Assembly: GCA_030628325.1 (NCBI GenBank)
Contig: DAOVRB010000049.1
Location: 1-7,035 of the forward strand
Length of the DNA: 7,035 nucleotides
Source: Methanomicrobiaceae archaeon
Lineage (GTDB): Archaea; Halobacteriota; Methanomicrobia; Methanomicrobiales; Methanomicrobiaceae
Direction: 5' to 3'
Positions 1 to 5,364 of the stretch are shown here, piece by piece. The translations under genes were made by a program, and so were the position numbers. Every line of letters starts with the position of its first letter. Position 1 is the stretch's first letter. The notes under the pieces were generated by a model. That model was not told where the DNA came from, did no database searches, and saw nothing but the letters and a program-made list of their open reading frames with translations.

Positions 1-394
1 AAACATTTCGCTGTACAAAAACCGAGATGAGAATTCTTAAGTCATTCACCTGACGTGCAGGGTTGCCGTTGCCGGTAAAAAGAGAGAACTCATCTGGATG
101 TGATGAGAGAATGGAAGAGAGAATAACTGATGCTTCTGCATCCGATATCATGGTTTGTAAGGTGGAATGACTATCAAAAACCGAATCAGCAAAACCGGAA
201 ACTGTAGTGATATTGTCAGGAATTATAGTGTGTCCTTCTGTCTCCAGTTTCTGCCTGATTTCACGGGCGAGACGGGCCGTTGGAAGAATGATTACAGTCC
301 CAAAGGGATCTTTCTCTGCAGAAGTAAGGAAATTGTTAATAAACTCATCCGCCCCTCCCCCCGGAAGTGTCCTGTAAAGAATAGTGTGTGCCAT
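1..394 (-). CDS. AddB-like PD-(D/E)XK nuclease/helicase-family protein, N-terminal part (cut by window edge)
   Basis: An uninterrupted minus-strand frame runs from an ATG at 394 to the window edge, giving 131 codons of a longer gene. The start MAHTILYRTLPGGGADEFI, the strand-like segment VIILPTARLAREIRQKL (about residues 35-51) and ITTVSGFADSVF (about 62-73) follow the order seen at the N-terminus of AddB/RexB-type subunits: P-loop position, 'PT..LA.E....L', then a 'T...FA..V' block. These proteins are the nuclease partners of UvrD-like helicases in double-strand break processing. The diagnostic C-terminal PD-(D/E)XK nuclease lies outside the window, so the family call rests on N-terminal pattern only. 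The P-loop position reads PGGGAD, with no GK(T/S), suggesting it does not bind ATP in the usual way. A GGGAGATC ribosome binding site lies just upstream of the ATG. Another superfamily I-like ATPase remains possible. Confidence 0.6.
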   Translation of the reverse strand, partial: MAHTILYRTLPGGGADEFINNFLTSAEKDPFGTVIILPTARLAREIRQKLETEGHTIIPDNITTVSGFADSVFDSHSTLQTMISDAEASVILSSILSSHPDEFSLFTGNGNPARQVNDLRILISVFVQRNV

Positions 395-442
395 CCGGTT
401 TGATCTCCCATCTTTGAATGTTAAGTGTTTATTCGCCGTTGG

Positions 443-458
443 TTAATATTAATTATAG
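443..458 (-). promoter_or_regulatory. Probable TATA box for the AddB-like gene
   Basis: Read on the minus strand, this is an AT-only run, CTATAATTAATATTAA, centred about 56 nt upstream of the ATG at 394. An archaeal start site about 25 nt downstream of the box would leave a leader of roughly 30 nt, enough to carry the GGGAGATC ribosome binding site. It is the best TATA-like match between the two genes. The exact box limits are inferred. Confidence 0.4.
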
Positions 459-460
459 TC

Positions 461-492
461 GAAAACCAAACTCCCAGGAATGTTTGGTTTTC
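461..492. repeat. Perfect 11-bp inverted repeat upstream of the AddB-like promoter
   Basis: GAAAACCAAAC (461-471) and GTTTGGTTTTC (482-492) are perfect reverse complements around a 10-nt loop. The repeat sits directly upstream of the probable TATA box of the leftward gene. That position suits an activator or repressor operator better than a terminator. No T-run follows on the minus strand, although the arm itself contains T4 on the plus strand. It could also act as a late 3' hairpin for the leftward flavoprotein transcript. Confidence 0.5.
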
Positions 493-496
493 TCCT

Positions 497-521
497 TATA
501 GTGCAAACGTTTGCCACTATA
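497..521. promoter_or_regulatory. Operator-like nested dyad around GCAAACGTTTGC
   Basis: A perfect 12-bp palindrome, GCAAACGTTTGC (503-514), is nested between TATAGTG (497-503) and CACTATA (515-521). The outer arms are also reverse complements, so a single extra C at 514 is all that breaks a 24-bp palindrome. The site lies only 4 nt from the neighbouring 11-bp inverted repeat and about 40 nt upstream of the probable TATA box. This is the form expected of a dimeric regulator's binding site. The regulator is unknown. Confidence 0.45.
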
Positions 522-572
522 TTGACCCTGTGGTGTGAAAGTAATGCATCTGTTAGCATGAAAGAAACTTCA

Positions 573-623
573 CCTGTTTTCCTGAATGATTTTTAAGATA
601 TTTACCGGAGAACTGAAAACAGG
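573..623. repeat. Long-loop inverted repeat, 9-bp arms
   Basis: CCTGTTTTC (573-581) and GAAAACAGG (615-623) are perfect reverse complements separated by 33 nt. The repeat lies downstream of the leftward flavoprotein gene. On that strand the second arm is followed by a pyrimidine-rich TTTCTTTC, so it might contribute to transcript 3'-end formation. The long loop makes it a weak structure. Confidence 0.25.
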
Positions 624-642
624 CAGATCAGCATTGCACCGA

Positions 643-674
643 CTGAATCATGGCACCATGCACCATGAGTTCAG
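643..674 (-). other. Hairpin downstream of the flavoprotein gene
   Basis: CTGAATCATGG (643-653) pairs along all 11 bases with CCATGAGTTCAG (663-674), with a single bulged G and a 9-nt loop. It lies 66 nt beyond the flavoprotein stop codon, in the probable 3' untranslated part of that leftward transcript. No T-run follows, so it is not a classic intrinsic terminator; RNA stabilisation or processing is possible. The loop also holds part of an overlapping CACCATG CACCATG tandem repeat. Confidence 0.4.
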
Positions 675-739
675 CTCAGAAAAATAACAGAAGTTAGAGG
701 ATGAGAATGGTGGTGAGGATTTGATATTATTTCCAGTTA

Positions 740-1321
740 CTATTTTTTAGTTTTCCTTCCGGCCAGAGTATTGCTTAGCAGTTTATGGATTTTTGTCGCA
801 ACTTTTTCAGTCATTTCAAGGGCAATTTCGTCATTTAAGATATCACCCACGTGGTAACCTCTGCCATTGACATATCCGAGGTAGCAAAATTCATGGCTGT
901 TAACAAAACCTTCAAGAGTCTCAAGCGTCCTGTCACACCCACGGTATGCACATACGGCCACTACAATTGCGTGTTTGCCCGCCAGTTTCCTGTCATGATA
1001 CAGAGAATATGTCCTGTCCATAAAGTTTTTGACCTGACCACAGACATCATAGTAATATGTGGGAGAACCAAGAATTAAAACATCACACTCTACCACTTTT
1101 TCTGCGATCTCCTCCCAGTCATCGGAGATAATGGTACACCATTTGGATTCTTTACACTTTTCGCAGCCAATACACGGTTTTATCTCTTTGCCTGAAAGAG
1201 AAACAAATTCAGTTTCAATCTCATCACACCCGTTCTCTGTTACATGTTCCAGTATTTTTTGGATGAGAATTGCAGTATTCCCGTTTTTCCTCATACTGCC
1301 TGAGATCCCAAGCACTTTCAT
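740..1321 (-). CDS. Iron-sulfur flavoprotein (Isf-like, NADPH-dependent FMN reductase family)
   Basis: This is a 193-residue flavodoxin-fold protein, close to the length of archaeal iron-sulfur flavoproteins. The N-terminal GISGSMRKNGNT (5-16) is the FMN phosphate-binding loop, and GSPTYYYDVCGQVKNFMDR (85-103) is the second flavin-binding segment. Between them, C50, C53, C56 and C62 form the CX2CX2CX5C motif. This fits the compact CX2CX2CX4-7C motif that binds a [4Fe-4S] cluster in methanogen Isf. In that family, electrons from ferredoxin pass through the cluster to FMN, and a role in reducing oxygen or peroxide has been proposed; the physiological acceptor here is unknown. There is no signal peptide, so it should be cytoplasmic. 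A weak AAGGAT ribosome binding site lies about 10 nt upstream of the ATG. The gene appears monocistronic, with gene-free DNA on both sides. Confidence 0.88.
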   Translation of the reverse strand: MKVLGISGSMRKNGNTAILIQKILEHVTENGCDEIETEFVSLSGKEIKPCIGCEKCKESKWCTIISDDWEEIAEKVVECDVLILGSPTYYYDVCGQVKNFMDRTYSLYHDRKLAGKHAIVVAVCAYRGCDRTLETLEGFVNSHEFCYLGYVNGRGYHVGDILNDEIALEMTEKVATKIHKLLSNTLAGRKTKK

Positions 1322-1547
1322 AATACTGTATCCTTGATTTTTAGTTATTTGATACTTGTGTTGATTGCATTAGTCAATACAGAGACTGCCAAATCAGATC
1401 TTTTCTGGTAAACAGACTCATGATATCCGGTCCGCAGATCAACACACTCACATCAATAATTGCGGATCATATTAGTCGGTTTGACAGGCCCTATAACTTT
1501 CAGATGCACATTTGGACTCCGGAAGAGGGCAGGAATTCCTGTAAAAG

Positions 1548-1610
1548 AGGTGTTACCCCCACCTTCATCAAACTGTGCATGAACGCTTACGCCTCATCCA
1601 CGTTTTCATC
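1548..1610 (-). ncRNA. Candidate structured 3'-UTR element, copy A (after the MBL gene)
   Basis: Read on the minus strand, this begins GATGAAAACGTG (1610-1599) and overlaps the MBL stop codon. Hairpin 1 pairs GTGGATGAG (1601-1593) with TTCATGCAC (1583-1575), with one G-G mismatch, a closing G-U pair and a 9-nt loop. GTTTGATGAA then follows, and hairpin 2 pairs AGGTG with CACCT around a 7-nt loop. Copy B after thiC (3545-3605, plus strand) has the same two exact blocks, nearly the same spacing and the same hairpin order. Because the copies differ by 1 nt between blocks, a conserved reading frame is unlikely. Downstream, a perfect palindrome CAGGAATTCCTG lies at 1530-1541. The rest of the gap to 1322 holds no gene I can support. 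Function unknown; a non-coding repeat is the alternative. Confidence 0.4.
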
Positions 1611-2211
1611 CCATATATGAGCTCATCAGCATTCTCTGTGCGGCTGCGATGTGCTCGCTGCCTCTTTCCCTGACAGGCATCTCGTGCCCGGGGTAGAGTT
1701 CATCCACATCAAGTTCTCCAAGCCTCTTTAACGATGCCTTCAGATCATTCACACTGCCTCCGGGGAAATCAAAACGGCCGAATCCTCCGTTCGTAAATAC
1801 AGTATCGCCTGAGAAGAGTATCCTGTGCTCCCGTGAGTAGAGACTGATACTCCCGGGTGTATGGCCCGGCGTGTGCAGTACCTCAAGTCCCCCAACTGTG
1901 TCACCATCAGAAAGGATGATATCAGGTTCTATCACAGGGAGGCGTGCGCCGAACATTAATGAAAGGTTTTGCCCTCCATCATTGAGTCCGTCTGCATCAG
2001 CGGCGTGTACGGCAATCTTTGCATCGCACATATGTGATATTTCAACAACATGTGCGATATGGTCAAAGTGGCAGTGCGTAAGAACTATGACCTCAATATC
2101 TTCCTTATGCGGGCTGACGGCCATCGGCAGTGCACCCGCGTCTATGAGAATATTTTCATACACATACGCATTTGCGTAAAAATCCTGACCCGGAATCCAT
2201 TGGACTGGCAT
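1606..2211 (-). CDS. Metallo-beta-lactamase-fold hydrolase (glyoxalase II-like subgroup)
   Basis: This is a complete 201-residue single-domain MBL-fold protein. It shows the metal-binding HCHFDH motif (H46, H48, D50, H51), HTPGHTPGS with the usual ligand at H117, the bridging aspartate D136 in FSGDTVF, and H176 in YPGHEMP. All ligands for a dinuclear metal site, normally zinc or iron, are therefore present. The small size resembles the hydroxyacylglutathione hydrolase-like group; since archaea of this type generally lack glutathione, the substrate is probably another thioester or lactone and cannot be named. It is cytoplasmic, with no signal peptide. Its ATG lies back to back with thiC across a very short gap. 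No Shine-Dalgarno sequence precedes it, but a TATA-like CATAAATTT lies about 20-35 nt upstream, which suggests a leaderless mRNA. Confidence 0.87.
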   Translation of the reverse strand: MPVQWIPGQDFYANAYVYENILIDAGALPMAVSPHKEDIEVIVLTHCHFDHIAHVVEISHMCDAKIAVHAADADGLNDGGQNLSLMFGARLPVIEPDIILSDGDTVGGLEVLHTPGHTPGSISLYSREHRILFSGDTVFTNGGFGRFDFPGGSVNDLKASLKRLGELDVDELYPGHEMPVRERGSEHIAAAQRMLMSSYMG

Positions 2212-2245
2212 GAATAATAATAAGGTTTACAGACAAATTTATGTT
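2212..2245. promoter_or_regulatory. Compact bidirectional promoter between the MBL gene and thiC
   Basis: Only 34 bp separate the MBL start (2211, leftward) from the preferred thiC start (2246, rightward). For thiC, the AT-rich AATAATAATAAGG at 2214-2226 lies about 20-32 nt before the ATG. For the MBL gene, CATAAATTT on the minus strand (about 2235-2243) lies about 24-32 nt before its ATG. Both distances fit TATA boxes of leaderless archaeal transcripts, and neither start has a Shine-Dalgarno sequence. The boxes are assigned by eye. No thiamine pyrophosphate riboswitch could fit in this gap. Confidence 0.4.
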
Positions 2246-3517
2246 ATGCAAACCCTGATTCGGGAATGTCAGAATGGCATCCCTCCGGAACTCAAAAAAG
2301 TCGCACGTGAAGAAGGACTTTCTGCCGATAAACTGGCAAAAGGCATCACAAGTGGCCGTATTGTAATTCCGGCAAACCCAAGGCGGGAGCACACCCTTAC
2401 TGCAATTGGTGAAGGGTGCAGGGTAAAAGTCAATGTGAATATCGGAACCTCAGGAGTACGGTGCGACCCGGACCTTGAGATGGAAAAGGGCAGAACTGCA
2501 CTCAGAAACGGTGCAGATGCCTTAATGGACCTCTCTACCGGGGGAGACCTCACAGAAATCAGAAAGAATATTCTCACCTTTGATACCACCGTCGGCACAG
2601 TGCCGATATATGATGCGATCAGGAGAGCCGGTAGTGCGGTTGATATTGATTCAGACCTGCTCTTCAATACAATACGCGATCACTGCAGAGAGGGTGTTGA
2701 CTTCCTGACGCTTCACTGTGGCGTGAATCTGCAGGCGCTTGATGCGCTTAAAAAAGACCCGCGGACGATGGGCGTCGTTTCACGGGGCGGGGCGTTTCAC
2801 ACCGTGATGATGGCGACATCGGGTGAAGAGAATCCCCTGTACTCTGAGTATGACTATCTTCTTGAGATCCTTGCCGAAGAGGATGTAACAATTTCACTCG
2901 GTGACGGTATGCGTCCCGGTGCTGTTATTGACGCAGGCCGGCGTGCAAAGACGACCGAGTACCTGACACTCGGTGAACTCGCGCAGCGTGCAGAGGAGGC
3001 AGGTGTCCAGAGGATGATTGAAGGTCCGGGTCACATGCCGGTTGACCAGATCGCGTACAATGTGAAGATAATCAAAGAACTGACCAGTTATGCACCTCTC
3101 TATCTGTTAGGTCCGCTTGTCACCGATATCGTGCCCGGATACGACCATGTCACAGGTGCAATTGGCGGTGCAATTGCGGCAATGAACGGTGCTGATTTCC
3201 TCTGCATGGTCTCCCCTGCAGAGCACCTTGCACTTCCGGACGTGCATGACATAGAGGAAGGGACAAGAGTTGCAAAGATCGCCGCCCATGTTGGTGACAC
3301 TGTCAGACTCGGAGATGCATGGTTTGATGAAGGAGAACGGCAGATGGCAGTGGCACGCCGAAAACTTGACTGGAAAGAGCAGTTTTCCATTGCCATGTTC
3401 AGTGATCACGCCCGAAAGATCCATGAGAGGGACGGTGAACTTGACACCTGTTCGATGTGCGGGGACCTCTGTGCTCTCAAACTCGTAGAAGATGTCCTTG
3501 AGATGAAAGAAGAATAA
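2246..3517 (+). CDS. thiC: Phosphomethylpyrimidine synthase ThiC
   Basis: ThiC is the radical-SAM enzyme that rearranges 5-aminoimidazole ribotide into the thiamine precursor HMP phosphate, in the cytoplasm. Counting from an upstream in-frame ATG at 2210 (435 residues), the family blocks are VNVNIGTSG (74-82), MDLSTGGDLTEIR (106-118), EGPGHMPVDQ (271-280), GPLVTDIVPGYDHVTGAIGG (301-320) and SPAEHLALPDVHD (335-347). The [4Fe-4S]-binding cysteines C414, C417 and C421 are near the C-terminus. The protein lacks the long N-terminal domain of bacterial ThiC, as is usual in archaea. I prefer the ATG at 2246 (423 residues): the usual archaeal N-terminus begins about 10 residues before the 'I..E.K.VA..EG' block, and an AT-rich box lies at leaderless distance. 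The 2210 ATG overlaps the divergent MBL start and has no ribosome binding site. Confidence 0.95.
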   Translation: MQTLIRECQNGIPPELKKVAREEGLSADKLAKGITSGRIVIPANPRREHTLTAIGEGCRVKVNVNIGTSGVRCDPDLEMEKGRTALRNGADALMDLSTGGDLTEIRKNILTFDTTVGTVPIYDAIRRAGSAVDIDSDLLFNTIRDHCREGVDFLTLHCGVNLQALDALKKDPRTMGVVSRGGAFHTVMMATSGEENPLYSEYDYLLEILAEEDVTISLGDGMRPGAVIDAGRRAKTTEYLTLGELAQRAEEAGVQRMIEGPGHMPVDQIAYNVKIIKELTSYAPLYLLGPLVTDIVPGYDHVTGAIGGAIAAMNGADFLCMVSPAEHLALPDVHDIEEGTRVAKIAAHVGDTVRLGDAWFDEGERQMAVARRKLDWKEQFSIAMFSDHARKIHERDGELDTCSMCGDLCALKLVEDVLEMKEE

Positions 3518-3542
3518 TTTTTTTTGACTCTTCTCTATTTTT
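3518..3542 (+). terminator. Oligo-T terminator after thiC
   Basis: A run of eight T residues (3518-3525) begins directly after the thiC TAA, and a second T5 run lies at 3538-3542 in a pyrimidine-rich stretch. Archaeal RNA polymerase terminates at such oligo-T tracts without needing a hairpin. If termination is efficient here, the element at 3545 would be left off most thiC transcripts; readthrough would include it. Confidence 0.5.
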
Positions 3543-3544
3543 CT

Positions 3545-3605
3545 GATGAAAACGTGCATGACCTCTCAAGGTCACGCACTGTTTGATGAAAGTGACATTT
3601 GCCAC
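3545..3605 (+). ncRNA. Candidate structured element, copy B (after thiC)
   Basis: The element starts GATGAAAACGTG. Hairpin 1 pairs GTGCATGACC (3554-3563) with GGTCACGCAC (3570-3579): ten positions with one A-C mismatch and a 6-nt loop. GTTTGATGAA (3581-3590) follows. Hairpin 2 pairs GTGAC (3592-3596) with GCCAC (3601-3605), again with one A-C mismatch and a 4-nt loop. Block order and hairpin positions match copy A at 1548-1610 on the other strand, while loops and several stem bases differ. An open frame of 72 codons (3546-3764) starts inside it, but has no ribosome binding site and no recognisable protein features. From 3606 to 3767 I see nothing further that I can support. Confidence 0.4.
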
Positions 3606-3767
3606 ATTCATGTTAATACCCCCTTGGTGCGAAATCTGAATGAGTTGGAAATGGCGGAGAGAAAAGACTGTGGAAGCACTCTGATGAGCAGATCACACAG
3701 GTTCTCCAACGGAAGGGTAAAGCTACACTCCGGGACGGCGTCGGGCCTGGTGGTTGAGAGGTAAAAA

Positions 3768-4046
3768 TTACAGGATTCCTTTTTCGGAGTAGATTGTAAT
3801 CAAATCTGTCTCATTCAAATGGCAATCGACAACATCTTCAAACTGAGATTTTGTCAGAGAGGTCTGTTTTGCCATAGAACCAATTAATCTGTCACTAATC
3901 TCTTTACTCCCATGACTGACTTTCGTGTGAATTGCAGTTTTTTTACCGTTATAATAAAAAATAAGTATTTTATGATCTTTATTAACTTTTTGAAACCCTT
4001 TTTTTAACAGAGCCCTCTGTATTTTAGAATTTTTCCGGGATGCCAT
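3768..4046 (-). CDS. HicA-like small protein (putative mRNA-interferase-type toxin)
   Basis: This 92-residue protein has the layout of HicA, a double-stranded-RNA-binding-like fold that cleaves mRNA. An N-terminal helix with LLKKGFQKV (13-21) is followed by a DH motif (H25) where HicA has its catalytic histidine. The strands ILIFYYNGKKTAIHTKV and SHGSKEI correspond to HicA's 'F.HP.....VP.HG.KE', and LIGSMAKQTSLTKSQF matches the second helix. It is longer than classic HicA (about 60-80 residues) and belongs to a divergent archaeal/bacterial subgroup, so toxicity is inferred. Its ATG overlaps the upstream gene's TGA by one base (TGATG), implying translational coupling. T5 directly follows the TAA and may terminate transcription. 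Base use is AT-rich compared with thiC and the MFS gene. Confidence 0.6.
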   Translation of the reverse strand: MASRKNSKIQRALLKKGFQKVNKDHKILIFYYNGKKTAIHTKVSHGSKEISDRLIGSMAKQTSLTKSQFEDVVDCHLNETDLITIYSEKGIL

Positions 4047-5116
4047 CAGAAATCCTCAACAAAAATATTCTGAAGCTTTTCTCTCAGTAAAATGGCCCCC
4101 CCGGTCAGATTTGAGATGTCTTCTTCAACATATTCCTCAAAGAGAATCTTTAATTCTTCACTTATTAATGCCATACCACTTTTCAGATTGTTTGCTACAG
4201 CGAGGAGTTTGAAATCATCATTGGATATGATATAGCTATCACTCTCGTCTTCGTAATCAGTATGAAGCGTTATTGGACAGGCGAGTTTTTTGATATCCCC
4301 CTCACCAAAATCAACTTCCGAAAGAGTCAGCGAATCTACAACTTTCAGAGCAGATTTATCATTGAACTCAAGAAATACGGAACTCTTCTTCTTTTCCATC
4401 ATGCCGGACATTGTAACAAGTTTTGTTAGATTCTGAAAAATTGTATTCTGCAATTCAGCTTCGAATTTACATATCACTTCTCCATCAGGAGTATCAATAA
4501 TACACTGGCGCTTCCGATCAGCCCTAAATTCAATTAATCTGCCAGTTATTATTCCTTTATATTTTTCCGGAGCTTTTTTTATTGCGTTCTGAAGAATTGA
4601 TTTTCTTTTTGGATCGAAATCAATTGGTCTTTTTGAATTAAATCCAATATTAAAGGAATATTCAGATTTTTCATCAGGCCAGATGGATTCTAATTCTTTA
4701 AGACACCTGTGGACCCGGAATTCATCAGGTAATGTCTCAAAAATATCTGAATAAATGTCATCTTTATCCGCTGAAATCTCTATGATATCCTTTGTCATTT
4801 TGAGAGCACGTTCACCAATAGTTCCTTGTTCCGGAAATTCCGGAAAGGGGAGTGGTGTCTGGGAATCAGACAGGGTAATTGTTGCGCCAAAGCTACTAAA
4901 CTTTAGATCTTTGACAACAAGATCGCATCTTTTTTTTACGGAATTTGGAAAATTGCCCCCTGTACGGTAGTTATTGCCCTCAAGGAAATCTCCCGTTATG
5001 TACATCAGGCTCTGGAGCATATGGAGATAATCAGAGATAACTGATATCGAAACCGCGGATTGTGATTCCTTATTCGAGGTAATAAAAACCTCAATTTCCC
5101 TGATATTTTTTTTCAT
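4046..5116 (-). CDS. Uncharacterised 356-residue protein paired with a HicA-like protein (possible antitoxin-type partner)
   Basis: I cannot assign a function with certainty. The protein is soluble, with no membrane segment or signal peptide. The N-terminal part has SDYLHMLQSLMYITGDFLEG (28-47) followed by SVKKRCDLVVKDLKFSSFGATI (59-80). The middle segment GIITGRLIEFRADRKRQCIIDT (188-209) looks like a small beta-barrel domain. The C-terminal ~75 residues have the order CPITL..DYEDESDSYIISNDDF, a helix with SEELKILFEEYVEEDISNL, then GAILLREKL. This strand-then-helix order is loosely like HicB-type or partner domains seen beside HicA-like genes. The start is well supported by AGGAG 4 nt before the ATG. 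It is the first gene of the cassette and is coupled by TGATG to the HicA-like gene. A 15-bp palindrome upstream suggests autoregulation. Base composition is AT-rich, consistent with lateral gain. Confidence 0.65.
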   Translation of the reverse strand: MKKNIREIEVFITSNKESQSAVSISVISDYLHMLQSLMYITGDFLEGNNYRTGGNFPNSVKKRCDLVVKDLKFSSFGATITLSDSQTPLPFPEFPEQGTIGERALKMTKDIIEISADKDDIYSDIFETLPDEFRVHRCLKELESIWPDEKSEYSFNIGFNSKRPIDFDPKRKSILQNAIKKAPEKYKGIITGRLIEFRADRKRQCIIDTPDGEVICKFEAELQNTIFQNLTKLVTMSGMMEKKKSSVFLEFNDKSALKVVDSLTLSEVDFGEGDIKKLACPITLHTDYEDESDSYIISNDDFKLLAVANNLKSGMALISEELKILFEEYVEEDISNLTGGAILLREKLQNIFVEDF

Positions 5117-5137
5117 AGGTCTCCTGATATAGTTCTC

Positions 5138-5152
5138 ACCACAAATTGTGGT
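5138..5152. promoter_or_regulatory. 15-bp perfect palindrome, probable operator of the HicA-like cassette
   Basis: ACCACAA-A-TTGTGGT is a perfect dyad (7+1+7), ending 22 nt before the ATG of the 356-residue protein. Placed between the likely promoter and the AGGAG ribosome binding site, it would let a dimeric repressor block the transcript. Toxin-antitoxin operons commonly use such sites for autoregulation. A TATA-like TATGTAATTTTA on the minus strand lies about 85-95 nt before the ATG, so the start site would be upstream of the palindrome. The remaining bases to 5364 show no gene. Confidence 0.5.
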
Positions 5153-5364
5153 TTCACACCTGAGCTTTCAGATGAACTGACAAATGAGCTATGTGCTGTA
5201 AAATTACATAAGGGTAGTGATGTCAGGTGAGGTAACAATTCCGATAGTAGAAAGTACTCTTTCGAATGAGGCTCGCCTGTACTGGAGTAAAAGGGCCATG
5301 ATCTGACAAAGGGAACAAGCCAGGTAAGAAAACCAGGACCAGGGAGCACTGATCACATACCTCC

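Noticed and set aside
167..403. 78-codon plus-strand open frame
   Set aside because: It is antisense to the AddB-like gene, which has the better ribosome binding site and family patterns.
1420..1620. 66-codon plus-strand open frame between the flavoprotein and MBL genes
   Set aside because: It overlaps the MBL 3' end antisense, has no ribosome binding site and no protein-like pattern.
1548..3605. Composite transposon bounded by terminal inverted repeats
   Set aside because: The repeats do not reach transposon-like identity, there is no transposase or target-site duplication, and one copy overlaps a stop codon.
3545..3700. Archaeal C/D box guide RNA, suggested by repeated TGATGA
   Set aside because: Copy A has GGATGA, not RTGATGA, at the first box, and neither copy has CTGA boxes at the spacing needed for D and D'.
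3546..3764. 72-codon open frame after thiC starting MKTCMTSQGH
   Set aside because: No ribosome binding site, no recognisable domain, composition that does not look like the neighbouring genes, and its start lies in the two-hairpin element, whose other copy breaks this frame by a 1-nt indel.
3605..3770. Thiamine pyrophosphate riboswitch near thiC
   Set aside because: The region lies downstream of thiC and lacks the conserved CTGAGA and CCTGATCTGGATAATGCC-like cores; the gap upstream of thiC is too short for one.
5135..5260. Degraded plus-strand coding remnant reading ELSDELTNELCAVKLHKGSD then, after a stop, NSDSRKYSFE
   Set aside because: It looks faintly protein-like but is broken by stops and matches no family I recognise.
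5113..5349. 78-codon minus-strand open frame upstream of the 356-residue gene
   Set aside because: It runs across the palindrome and ribosome binding site of the real gene, has no Shine-Dalgarno sequence and no protein-like pattern.
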